Shown one piece after another: positions 50,743 through 60,122 of a stretch of DNA of 64,000 nt. The stretch is from Hanamia caeni (GTDB taxonomy: Bacteria; Bacteroidota; Bacteroidia; Chitinophagales; Chitinophagaceae). Position 1 is the stretch's first letter. Every line of letters starts with the position of its first letter. The translations under genes were made by a program, and so were the position numbers. The notes beneath the pieces were generated by a model. That model saw nothing but the letters and a program-made list of their open reading frames with translations. It made no database searches and had not been told where the DNA came from. Location: NCBI RefSeq assembly GCF_003721595.1, contig NZ_RJJR01000001.1, forward strand, positions 620,001-684,000. The letters run 5' to 3'.

Positions 50743-53229
50743 TTATTTAGGCGCGCCGGTTGCGTTGTTTGCACTTTTTAACCGGTTTTCTTCCTGCTGT
50801 ATTCCTGTATTTTTATACTGGCTCACTTTTACTTTTTGGTTACCGAAATTCCAGGTGAAGGTAAGGTTAGCTGCGCGATCCATCAGGCGAAATACTGAAT
50901 TAGCATGAATGTCTCCAAAGTTTATTTTCCCATCAAAGTGCATTGTCTGGAAAATGTCCTGAACATTCAGTTTTATGTTCGCCTTATCTTTCCATAATGA
51001 TTTTGAAATGCCTGCAGATACCATTCCCATTGGTTTTAGAATTGCTGGCCCCATGATGCTTTTGCTTTTATACATAGCGCTTAAATCGCCTTTCCATCCG
51101 TGGGGGAAAATGAAAGTTTGCTGGGAATATAACATGTACGAAGTAATTCCTTTGTGCAAATCGTATCCATCATAAATTCCTTTATAGATATTGTAATAGC
51201 CTTGTAAACTATTGTAGGTATGCCACCAGGGAGTAATCACCAATGGAATTCCTAATGTCAGTGTCAGGTTATCCAGCGTGCTCAGGTTATCCATAGTTTG
51301 AAAAGTTTTATGCGCAGAATCTACCTGCCTGATTACCTGCGTCATGATGTCGCTGGTTCTGCTGTAACTCAACACTGCTGAATATTTCTGTTTAAAAGTA
51401 TAAGACAGCTCAGTTGAATTGATAAACTGGGGTTTCAGATATGGATTTCCCTGGCGGAATGTATATTCATCAATATAATAGATAAATGGATTCAGGCTTT
51501 GATAGTCTGGCCGGTTAATACGCCGTGCAAAAGAAACGCTGAGAATATGATTGGGATTTATCATTTTTGTTACCGAAACATTTGGGAACAGATTAAAGTA
51601 ATTATTTTTATTTGCTGAATCTAAGCTTACCTGTTCAGTATGGGTTATAGTTTGCTCACCACGAAGGCCTGCATTAGCACTCCATCCGTTTTTAAATGTT
51701 TTAGCGAGGCTTGCATAAGCTGCATTCACATTTTCCTTGTAAATAAAATGATTGGTGTTGCCTTCATCATTCACCCAACCATTGTCTTTAAATATGCTGA
51801 ATTTGCTGTTGTTGTCTGAATTCACAAAACTATATTTAACACCTGCAGATAAATTCCACTGGCCTTTAAAAGGATGTGTATAATCAACTTTGGCAGCATA
51901 TATATTAATATTGCTCGGCTGAGTTCCTTTTTGTTGTTTAGTGTCGTGCAATTGATTTCCCTGGCCATCAGTTACGGTGGTTATTAATGACTGTGGCATG
52001 GACGTTTCAAAATTGTTGTAGTCTGCATTAGCAGTGAGCGAGCTTCCTTTTTCGCTGTTTATCGTATAATGAATATTAGCGCCCTGGCTTTGCCATGAGT
52101 AGCCGATATGGTTTCTTGAAGTGGAAACAGAATCCATTATGCCGGAGCCATTTTTAAAATCAACAGGACTGTAAGTATTAAATTCGCCATCATTAAAAGA
52201 CCCGTTTGCCACGAAACCAAGCGTTTGTTTCGGAGTAAGATAAAAGTCCATTCCAACCTGCGCCGTGTTGTTGTTATTCAGTGTTTTCATTTTGCTTTCC
52301 TGGTCCATCCGGGTTTGAATGATTTTGGTATTGGGTTCATAAAAATACCGGTCGATATCCATCTCAAATTTGTTTTTTGTATGGGCAAAATTATAATTGC
52401 TGTAAAGGCTGAAATTTTTGTTTTTATAATTAAGTGAGCCTCCCGCATTGTATTTTGCAAACTGGCCATAGCCCGCACCCGCTGTAATATTTCCATTAAA
52501 GCCAAACGATGGATTTTTTTTCAATACAATATTGATAAGCCCCGCAGTTCCGGCGGCAGAATATTTGGCCGGCGGTTGGCTCATTAATTCTATTTGTGAA
52601 ACCGAACTTGCAGGCATTGCCTTTAGCATGTTAGACAATTGGGTTGCGGATAAATGGGTAGGCTGGCCGTTGAACATTACATTTACGCCACCTTTGCCAT
52701 TCATAGAAATATTACCATCCTGGTCTACAAATACGCCCGGCGATTTTTCCAATGCTTCCATCACACTGTTGCCTGCCGCGACCGGGCTGTTTTCAATATT
52801 TACGATTGTCTGGCCCGGCTTGTGTTGAATAAAAGGCTTAATGGCTTTCACCTGCACGCCTTCTAATACCTTTGTATTGGATGCCAGAAAAATATCAGAA
52901 GCTGTAATTTGTTCATCGGCATTATTTAGCGAAAAACTTTTCGTGTACGCCTTTTTGGTTCCCGTTAGTGAGGCTGCGATTAGATAAGTTCCTAAAGGTA
53001 TTTTTTCAAAACGATAGGCGCCCGATGAATCAGAAATGCCACTCTTCACCAGAGCTGAGTCCGAGGATCTCAGCAAAGTGATGGTGGCAAAAGCCGCAGG
53101 CGTCTGATCATTATTATAAACATGGCCGGATATTTTCCCGGTATTATTTTCCTGGGCATAAGCCCCGGTGGTAAAAAGCGAACTGGTAAATAAGAGCATT
53201 AATAAGGATAAAATTTTCATATTCTTCAT
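50743..53229 (-). CDS. Outer-membrane beta-barrel receptor (TonB-dependent-like)
   Basis: An 828-residue outer-membrane protein. The signal peptide ends near GAYAQE. A carboxypeptidase-regulatory-like beta-sandwich (about 30-115, GKISGHVYNNDQTPAAFATITLLRSSDSALVK) follows, then a plug (about 125-235, with VMEALEKSPGVFVDQDGNISMNGKGGVNVMFNGQP). The rest is a 22-strand-type barrel of the OMP_b-brl_3 group (MTNPNH-like strands, FARRINRPDYQSLNPF, ending in FTWNFGNQ). No SusD partner is adjacent, so the ligand may be iron, peptide or small molecule, not a glycan. The first Met of MKNMKIL is used; the second is possible. Confidence 0.88.
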   Translation of the reverse strand: MKNMKILSLLMLLFTSSLFTTGAYAQENNTGKISGHVYNNDQTPAAFATITLLRSSDSALVKSGISDSSGAYRFEKIPLGTYLIAASLTGTKKAYTKSFSLNNADEQITASDIFLASNTKVLEGVQVKAIKPFIQHKPGQTIVNIENSPVAAGNSVMEALEKSPGVFVDQDGNISMNGKGGVNVMFNGQPTHLSATQLSNMLKAMPASSVSQIELMSQPPAKYSAAGTAGLINIVLKKNPSFGFNGNITAGAGYGQFAKYNAGGSLNYKNKNFSLYSNYNFAHTKNKFEMDIDRYFYEPNTKIIQTRMDQESKMKTLNNNNTAQVGMDFYLTPKQTLGFVANGSFNDGEFNTYSPVDFKNGSGIMDSVSTSRNHIGYSWQSQGANIHYTINSEKGSSLTANADYNNFETSMPQSLITTVTDGQGNQLHDTKQQKGTQPSNINIYAAKVDYTHPFKGQWNLSAGVKYSFVNSDNNSKFSIFKDNGWVNDEGNTNHFIYKENVNAAYASLAKTFKNGWSANAGLRGEQTITHTEQVSLDSANKNNYFNLFPNVSVTKMINPNHILSVSFARRINRPDYQSLNPFIYYIDEYTFRQGNPYLKPQFINSTELSYTFKQKYSAVLSYSRTSDIMTQVIRQVDSAHKTFQTMDNLSTLDNLTLTLGIPLVITPWWHTYNSLQGYYNIYKGIYDGYDLHKGITSYMLYSQQTFIFPHGWKGDLSAMYKSKSIMGPAILKPMGMVSAGISKSLWKDKANIKLNVQDIFQTMHFDGKINFGDIHANSVFRLMDRAANLTFTWNFGNQKVKVSQYKNTGIQQEENRLKSANNATGAPK

Positions 53230-53557
53230 TTTAAATTTTTAATTGATTTTTAAATTCGATGCAAATAAATCAACCCTCCCGGGGTTTGAAAAGCGATTTC
53301 GGCAGATGTCTAAAAATGCGGTGCAAATGGTTTGGAATAGAAGGTGAAATGTATCCCGTGTTCAGTGCCATTCATTTACCGGTTATTTTTGGCGATTCAT
53401 AGACAAATCCGGTGCGCTCACCTTCACAAACCAATGTAAGATTATCGGTAATTTATTTTCGATCAAAAGAAGATCTTCAAAATGTTATTGAATTCCCCGA
53501 GCGTTTTCGAAATAAATTATGTTTCACATGTAGCTAAAATAAAATCTATCTTATTTG

Positions 53558-53567
53558 TTGCTTTACT
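53558..53567 (-). repeat. Dispersed motif AGTAAAGCAA (complement strand)
   Basis: TTGCTTTACT on the plus strand, in the receptor/PhoD-like divergent gap. It shares TTTGTTGCTTTACT with the reverse complement of the 25487 copy. Confidence 0.5.
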
Positions 53568-53743
53568 GTTTTTCAAACTGTTTGGCCGGCAAACACGTTT
53601 TTTTTGTAATGCATTTTGTGTAGGTTTAAAAAAAAATTTTAAACCGCCGAGCGTTATATATTATTTTCCCTATATTTGAATTCTGAATTCATATTTAATT
53701 TCTTTTGCTATTTACTATTGCATTGTGAGAACCTAACCTAAAT

Positions 53744-53774
53744 GATAAATGCGCCTGATTATTCAGCATTTATC
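53744..53774. promoter_or_regulatory. Inverted repeat upstream of the giant-protein operon
   Basis: GATAAATGC (53744-53752) and GCATTTATC (53766-53774) are perfect reverse complements with a 13-base loop, about 190 bases before the operon's first ATG. It could be an operator or a leader hairpin; there is no T run. Confidence 0.4.
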
Positions 53775-53964
53775 TAGCACCTTCAGAAATTACAATTTCC
53801 TATCGTAGCCCCCTAAGTCCTATACAAATATTTGACATTGATATGGCGTACGGCGTTGTGTGGCGTATTGTGTAACCCCCGGATCTCCCGGAAAAGCAAT
53901 AAGATTATCGTTTCTTTAAAATCCACTATTTCATAAGGCGGAAGATTTAAAAAATTGTAATGCT

Positions 53965-56535
53965 ATGGCTCTGCAAAAAATTATTTGTGGCCCCATTCTC
54001 CGAAGAGTGGAAAATAACCACGTTTCAGTTTGGGTGGCTTTTAAAGAAAATTTTAGTCTGACTCTTAAAATCTGGGAAGGCAACCTGATTAAGTATGATA
54101 CAACTGCTACGCCGCTTGCAACCGGAAATTCACATACAGTGCAATTTGGCGAAAATTTGTGGATTGGAGTGATTACGGCTGATATTCCCATTCCGGGCTT
54201 AAATCCGGAAAAGATTTACAGCTACAATATTTCATTCGGTTCTTCCGATGAGCCCGGAACAAGCGATGATTTTCATTCAGACAATTTGTTGAAAGACGGA
54301 ACAACCTTAGAATCCAGGCCCCAACTGGCTATTGGCTACAAAGCGGATATGTTGCCCACGTTTTGCCTGCCCGGAGCCACTCCGGCAAAATTGAATATCC
54401 TTCATGGTTCATGCCGCAAAATGCATGGTTATGGCGATGATGCTTTGGCCCTCGTGGATGATGATATGAAAAAAGACGAAAACCGGGCAGATTCTTCAAA
54501 GCGCCCACAGGCAATTTTCATGACCGGCGATCAGATTTATGCGGATGAAGTGCCTTCCATGCTGCTTAGATATATGTGCTCTCTTGATGGCGTAGGAATT
54601 TTTTCGGCGGCGTCATCAGAAAAAATGAAAATAAAAGGCGACGACAACCAGGAAAAAGATTTAGAATCTGATATTACCGCTTATCCGCCTACATTGCGGC
54701 AGAGATTAGTGGGTAAATACGCAGGATTTTCAAGCTCTGCAGCCATCAATCATTTGCTCACTTTCGAAGAATATTGCGCCACTTACTTGTGTTACTGGAA
54801 TATTCGTTCGTGGAACAAAGACCTTTTTGCTGAAATAAAAAAAATACAGGATGCGGGTGATGGTGAAGTGAATGCAAAGTTGGATGAAGTAGTAAATAAA
54901 TTCGTAGATGGGCCAGGCGTAGATGCAGACACCAATCTCGTTAACCTGATCAGGGATACGGAAAATATCCGAAAAACCGACGCCTATATTTTTAGTACAG
55001 ATACTTTTACAAAAGAACAATTTCGCAACGATAACAGCGATCAATATAAAAAATGGCTTGCAGATATTAAAGACGCTGTCCGCGACGAGGTAATTAATAT
55101 GACAGCTTTCATGAAAGCGCTTCCAAAAGTGAGTCGCACATTGGCAAACGTGCCATCTTACATGATGATGGATGATCATGAGGTGACCGACGATTGGTTT
55201 ATTACAAAACGATGGAATAATGAAGTGCTTTCCAAACCTTTTGGCCGCGATATTATCCGTAACGCAATGATGGCCTATACCGTTTTCCAGGATTGGGGAA
55301 ATGTCCCCGCCGATTATAAACAAGGCGTGGATCTGATTTTTGATGATATCGCAAATGCAACGAACGACAAATCCAAACTCCTTATTTATATAAATGAGTT
55401 TTGTGACAGGTACGCCAACAATTCACACATAGACACGGTGAGGGCAGATGTTACTGATAAGTTAGATGCTATGTTTGGAATGAGCGGAAACCCTTCTACG
55501 CTGAAATGGAACTTTGATGTAGAATTGGGAACCGTAAAAGCTTTTGTTCTTGATACGCGCACGCAGCGGTTTTATGAAAGCCTGAACACCACGCCTCAAT
55601 TGATTTCTGAAACAAGCCTTGCTTCTCAATTGCCGGAAACGCTCACCGACAACCCGGATTTTGTGATTGTGATCTCGCCATGCCCGGTATTGGGATTTCC
55701 TAACTTTGAAGAGTTGATACAGCCTGCAGCAGCAGCAACCATTTCGTTATTTCAATCAGACAATAACAACCCCGGAATCATTGCCGGCAGGCTGGGTTTT
55801 GATTATGAAGCTTGGGGATTTAATACTATCGGTTTTGAACGACTTCTGGATCGGCTGAATACCTATAAAAAAGTCATTCTTCTTTCAGGCGATGTACACT
55901 ATGGCGATACTGTTGTGCTCGACTATTGGAAAGGCACATCAGAAACGCCAACGAGCCGTATTGTGCAGCTTACTGCCAGCGCCTTCAAAAATGAATGGAT
56001 GGGCAATTTGTCAATCCTCAAAGGCGCTATGGTGCAACGGATCCTTACATGCATTGGGGAAAGTATTTCAAAATTTGGATGGAAGAATAAAACGATCACT
56101 AAAACAGGAAATGTTTCTCCAAGAAATCGCTACAGGCTTTATGGCGCTATGGCTGGCCTGGGTACCATTCCCGTGGAAGGATGGACACCCGGAGCTCATG
56201 TAAGCCCGGAACCGGATTGGAGATGGCGGCTGCGAGTATTGAAAGATGAAAGGCCGATTAAAAATGACCTCGTCACTGCGGAGATCAATTTATCGGATGC
56301 CACATCTCTCAAGAATGGATATTACCAGGTAGTGCAAAGGCATCAGGCTTTATTTGAAGGCAAAAAGTCAAGACGTATTGCATGGAATTCAAATATCGGA
56401 TATATAAGCTTCGAGGCAGATGGTGCCGACTGGAAATTGAAACATGAGCTGAAAGGCGCGTTTGATTTATTATTTGAAGTTCCGTTGACTACGCCGGCTT
56501 CCGAAAAAGCTAAGCCGGTTCTGCCTTCAGCATAA
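53965..56535 (+). CDS. Large PhoD-family metallophosphoesterase, no signal peptide
   Basis: An 856-residue protein with the PhoD-type metallophosphatase core. After an N-terminal beta domain (GPILRRVENNHVSVWVAF), it holds LHGSCRKMHGYGDDAL, TGDQIYADEV near residue 186, MDDHEVTDDW near residue 402 and SGDVHYGDTVV near residue 642, which supply metal-binding Asp, Asn/His and catalytic residues. Typical PhoD is about 500 residues and carries a Tat signal; this one is far larger, has no signal peptide, and contains an insert between about 200 and 390. It probably cleaves phosphodiesters in the cytoplasm. It opens a run of very large same-strand genes, 29 bases ahead of the next. Confidence 0.82.
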   Translation: MALQKIICGPILRRVENNHVSVWVAFKENFSLTLKIWEGNLIKYDTTATPLATGNSHTVQFGENLWIGVITADIPIPGLNPEKIYSYNISFGSSDEPGTSDDFHSDNLLKDGTTLESRPQLAIGYKADMLPTFCLPGATPAKLNILHGSCRKMHGYGDDALALVDDDMKKDENRADSSKRPQAIFMTGDQIYADEVPSMLLRYMCSLDGVGIFSAASSEKMKIKGDDNQEKDLESDITAYPPTLRQRLVGKYAGFSSSAAINHLLTFEEYCATYLCYWNIRSWNKDLFAEIKKIQDAGDGEVNAKLDEVVNKFVDGPGVDADTNLVNLIRDTENIRKTDAYIFSTDTFTKEQFRNDNSDQYKKWLADIKDAVRDEVINMTAFMKALPKVSRTLANVPSYMMMDDHEVTDDWFITKRWNNEVLSKPFGRDIIRNAMMAYTVFQDWGNVPADYKQGVDLIFDDIANATNDKSKLLIYINEFCDRYANNSHIDTVRADVTDKLDAMFGMSGNPSTLKWNFDVELGTVKAFVLDTRTQRFYESLNTTPQLISETSLASQLPETLTDNPDFVIVISPCPVLGFPNFEELIQPAAAATISLFQSDNNNPGIIAGRLGFDYEAWGFNTIGFERLLDRLNTYKKVILLSGDVHYGDTVVLDYWKGTSETPTSRIVQLTASAFKNEWMGNLSILKGAMVQRILTCIGESISKFGWKNKTITKTGNVSPRNRYRLYGAMAGLGTIPVEGWTPGAHVSPEPDWRWRLRVLKDERPIKNDLVTAEINLSDATSLKNGYYQVVQRHQALFEGKKSRRIAWNSNIGYISFEADGADWKLKHELKGAFDLLFEVPLTTPASEKAKPVLPSA

Positions 56536-56564
56536 TTAATTCCTTCACAGAAAAAAATTTAAAT

Positions 56565-59500
56565 ATGGCCGATTCAAATAGTCAGGATTTTTTTCAAAAA
56601 TTGTTGAAAACGTTTTATGAAATTCTGAAACCCGCTATCAACATGTTTTCTGATGACCAGGCCCGGACCGAATTGCTCGGCTCGCTTGGCATCACCGGAA
56701 CAGCGGCGGGAACGTCCACTCCATCTACCGGAGGTTTGGAAGCTTACATCAATAAAGCCGATGATGAGGTAGAGCCGTTTCAATTGGCCAGTGCCATTGC
56801 TGATTTAACATCTGTGGTTATGGGCATCGAAGGCATTATCCAGGCAGCATTAGCAAGCGACGACGCCTCAGACGCCGGCGAGCATGTTGCCGGTGAATTG
56901 GTAACTGCTTTATTAAACCTCCTCACACTCGACTATTTGAGAAGAAGGCACCCGGAAGTTCATGCAGTGGTGGAGTTGCTGGATACTTTAGATGAAAGCG
57001 CAGTGGCGGCGGGTGGTTCGGTTAATTTCATCAAAGATTATATTGGTGGATTTTTCAAACAGATAGGAAAAACTTTTGACACCGAAGAATCTACAACGGC
57101 TGTTTCGGATGGCTTGTTTATGGCAATTTCGGGTGGCTTGTTTTATCTTGAACATTATCTTCGGTCAAAAGGCGTAAAAGACCTTGTAATTTCCGCTAAT
57201 TACGGGTTTGAGAATGTAACATCAGCTACAACAGCTAACGCAGATAAAATAACCAACCGCACATTTTCTTATTCACTGGAATCGAAATCGCGCAAAAAAG
57301 ATAAGTTCTTTAATACACTGGTTTTTGTTCCAAAAGAACAACAGGGTATCGGTTTCGTAACCGAATTAAAAGGCACATTTGGCGACACAATTTCTATTGA
57401 TGACAAAAATAAAATTGATTATGAAATAACCGGCGATGGCTTGTTTCGGATTGGTAATCCTTCAGAAGTAAACGAAGGAAAAAGCAATAAAATTTTATTG
57501 GTATATACTTATGAAAATAAAGATCCAAAGAAGATTTCGCTGCTGGATAAACCTGCTATCCGGTTTGCCTTTGGCACTGTAAAGCTGGGGCTGATGGTTA
57601 CGCCGGATGATGTTTTGGCAAAAGGAATATTGGATATCCATTATGAGTTTAACAAAGGCGGCTTGACAGGTTTCCCATTTAATTTTTTGCCGGATGATAT
57701 TAAAGATAAATTTCCTCTTGGTATAGGATATAGTGCTACCAAAGGTTTCACTGTGGATGGTGATGGCAATATAGGCACGGGAAGTAAATCTGGAAGCCAG
57801 GACGGCGCTCCAACCCCGCCTAAAACGATGGCTAAAACGGCAGAAGGAGGTGATGCTGGTGGTGGTGCTGTTGAAGCCATCGTCGCCAAATTGTTGAATG
57901 CGCTTCATAAACAGATTCCGCTTCACAAAAACCTCGGAAATATTGTAGGGCTTGATACACTAACGCTCAATCTGAGTGCTGATAGCGCTCTTAAAAATTT
58001 CCAATTAGAAGTATCACTTGATTTTTGGCTAAAGCTAGGTTCTGTAATTACAATCACCATCAGCAGGCTGGGAATGACGCTGAATGTAAAAAAACTGGAT
58101 GGTAATGGCGGCATATTGGGCTATGACCTTACTCCTGGCATCAAGTGGCCAACAGGCGCTGGCGTGATGGTGAATGCAGGAGTAGTAAAAGGAGGAGGTT
58201 TCCTTTATCTCGATCCGGATAAGGGAGAATATTTTGGTGCACTGGAGCTTTCGTTCAAAGGACTTTTCGATTTAAAAGCGGTTGGTATTTTAAATACGAT
58301 TATGCCTGATGGCTCGAAAGGGTTTTCAATGCTCATTATCATTACCGCTGAATTTTCAGCCGTCCAATTGGGATTTGGTTTTACGCTGTTGGGTGTGGGC
58401 GGATTATTGGGTGTAAACAGGCGTGCAGAAGTAGAAGCGTTGAGGGCCGGATTGAAAACCAATGCCATTAAAAGTATATTATTCCCTGAAGATGTAGTCG
58501 GGAATATCAACCGGATCATCAGCGATATCAAACAGATATTTCCTATTCAGCAGGATAGCTTTTTGATTGGCATTATGGGTAAAATTGGTTGGGGAACACC
58601 TACGCTTATCTCTATTGAACTTGGAATCATTTTGCAACTTCCCGACCCTAAAATACTCATCTTAGGCGTTATTAAACTTGCTTTGCCCACTGAAGAAACA
58701 GCAGTAGTAAAAATCCAGGTAAACTTCCTGGGGGTTATTGATTTCCAAAACGAGTTTTTATATTTTGAAGCAAGACTCTTTGATTCTCATTTGGTCGGGT
58801 TCCCTTTAACAGGCTCCCTGGCCCTTGTTGTGGCGTGGGGCGACAACAGCACTTTTGGTCTAAGTGTGGGCGGGTTTCATCCGGATTTTAAAGATTATCC
58901 GGTAGTACCCACCTTGCCCGGCGCTTTCAGGGACATGGACAGAATTAGCCTCCAGTTATTAAGTGGCGATAATCCCCGATTGGGTATTGAGTGCTATTTT
59001 GCGGTAACCTCCAACACTGTTCAGTTTGGCGCTAAAGCTGAATTACTGGCTGAAGGATCTATGGGCTTTAATATTTATGGAATGTTAAGCCTTGATGCTT
59101 TATTCATTTTTGATCCGTTCAGCTTTTCTGTAAAACTGGAAGCTACCCTTGCCCTTCGCCATCATTCCTCGATTCTTTATGGAATCCACTTTGCAGGCAC
59201 GCTGTCCGGAACCACACCCTGGCATATTGAGGGAGAGGTTTCATTCGGAATTCTGTTCGCTACCATCACCATTGGCTTTAGTACAACCTGGGGCGAACCA
59301 TCACCCGGAGTTCCTGATGAGACACAGGATTTGCTCGGACTTATCCAGGCTGAGTTGGATAAGGCGGCCAATTGGAAACCAATCGTTCCCGATTTCAACA
59401 ATATACATGTAACCGTCCGAACACTGAGAGACGATGAAGAAGTAGATTTACTCATTCATCCATTTGGAGCCATTGCTTTTGCGCAGCGAACACTTCCCTT

Positions 59501-60104
59501 GAATTTCGATATCAAAAAGTATGGAAACAGAAAGCCATTGCATGATAACGAAACTAATTTTAGCATTACCAAAATAAGAATTGGGGAAGATGAACTTTCA
59601 TTCTCTGCGGAAAAGGAATTATTTGCTGTAGGGAATTTTGAGCCATTATCCGAAGCCGAAAAGCTGTCGCGTAAATCTTTTGAAAAACTTGATGGAGGCA
59701 TTATCATTAGTGATTCAGGGAAATTGACAGTTGCCCAAAGTACATTGGATGCGTCTGAATTAGATTATGAATTGGATTATACTTACGATGACAGTGTGGG
59801 CAAAAAGCCTTCTGTAACCAAATTCCCTCATGGTGCATTTAATAATATGATAAGGGGTGCTGCTGCTTCCCAGTCAAACCTTAGCTGGAAAAATGTAAAC
59901 AAATCCCCGCTGAATGCTCCTGTAAAAACAAAAGTAGTCGACCAGGCTTACACGGTGGCTTCCAGCAGTAACCTGGCAGAATTTGATCAAAACCTGAGGT
60001 CCGGAAGCTATGCTGAAGTATTGCAATCGCTAAATAATATTATTAAAACAAAACCGGCAATGGCAGACGACCTTCAAATCGTTGGTGTTCATGAATTAGC
60101 TTAA
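56565..60104 (+). CDS. Giant beta-rich protein, DUF6603-type
   Basis: An 1179-residue protein with no signal peptide. Residues of about 1-200 are helical; about 200-400 are mixed; a flexible S/P/T/G link lies near 410-440. From about 460 to 915 runs a long series of amphipathic strands, with GFGFTLLGVGGLLGVNR and VGGFHPDFKDYP segments that I associate with DUF6603. The C-terminal 260 residues are separate and unrecognised. I do not know a function. The repeated alternating strands could form a long beta-groove or tube, which would suit lipid or polymer handling, but this is inference. The gaps to its neighbours are 29 and 18 bases. Confidence 0.7.
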   Translation: MADSNSQDFFQKLLKTFYEILKPAINMFSDDQARTELLGSLGITGTAAGTSTPSTGGLEAYINKADDEVEPFQLASAIADLTSVVMGIEGIIQAALASDDASDAGEHVAGELVTALLNLLTLDYLRRRHPEVHAVVELLDTLDESAVAAGGSVNFIKDYIGGFFKQIGKTFDTEESTTAVSDGLFMAISGGLFYLEHYLRSKGVKDLVISANYGFENVTSATTANADKITNRTFSYSLESKSRKKDKFFNTLVFVPKEQQGIGFVTELKGTFGDTISIDDKNKIDYEITGDGLFRIGNPSEVNEGKSNKILLVYTYENKDPKKISLLDKPAIRFAFGTVKLGLMVTPDDVLAKGILDIHYEFNKGGLTGFPFNFLPDDIKDKFPLGIGYSATKGFTVDGDGNIGTGSKSGSQDGAPTPPKTMAKTAEGGDAGGGAVEAIVAKLLNALHKQIPLHKNLGNIVGLDTLTLNLSADSALKNFQLEVSLDFWLKLGSVITITISRLGMTLNVKKLDGNGGILGYDLTPGIKWPTGAGVMVNAGVVKGGGFLYLDPDKGEYFGALELSFKGLFDLKAVGILNTIMPDGSKGFSMLIIITAEFSAVQLGFGFTLLGVGGLLGVNRRAEVEALRAGLKTNAIKSILFPEDVVGNINRIISDIKQIFPIQQDSFLIGIMGKIGWGTPTLISIELGIILQLPDPKILILGVIKLALPTEETAVVKIQVNFLGVIDFQNEFLYFEARLFDSHLVGFPLTGSLALVVAWGDNSTFGLSVGGFHPDFKDYPVVPTLPGAFRDMDRISLQLLSGDNPRLGIECYFAVTSNTVQFGAKAELLAEGSMGFNIYGMLSLDALFIFDPFSFSVKLEATLALRHHSSILYGIHFAGTLSGTTPWHIEGEVSFGILFATITIGFSTTWGEPSPGVPDETQDLLGLIQAELDKAANWKPIVPDFNNIHVTVRTLRDDEEVDLLIHPFGAIAFAQRTLPLNFDIKKYGNRKPLHDNETNFSITKIRIGEDELSFSAEKELFAVGNFEPLSEAEKLSRKSFEKLDGGIIISDSGKLTVAQSTLDASELDYELDYTYDDSVGKKPSVTKFPHGAFNNMIRGAAASQSNLSWKNVNKSPLNAPVKTKVVDQAYTVASSSNLAEFDQNLRSGSYAEVLQSLNNIIKTKPAMADDLQIVGVHELA

Positions 60105-60122
60105 CCATAAAAAATTTTCTTT

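Larger units (their letters stand above)
53230..53964. other. Intergenic region, 735 bases, before the giant-protein operon
   Basis: The gap is divergent between the receptor and the PhoD-like operon. It holds the dispersed motif at 53558-53567, a TATATTTG box at 53671-53678 (no good -33), a 9-bp stem-loop at 53744-53774, a TTGACA at 53832-53837, and three GGCGT copies at 53845, 53852 and 53862. A 65-codon frame at 53482 looks non-coding. The true promoter cannot be fixed by eye. Confidence 0.5.

Noticed and set aside
53482..53679. 65-codon plus-strand frame in the gap before the PhoD-like operon
   Set aside because: Low-complexity composition, no recognisable motif, no conserved start context, and it overlaps the dispersed repeat and promoter-like boxes. 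Probably chance.
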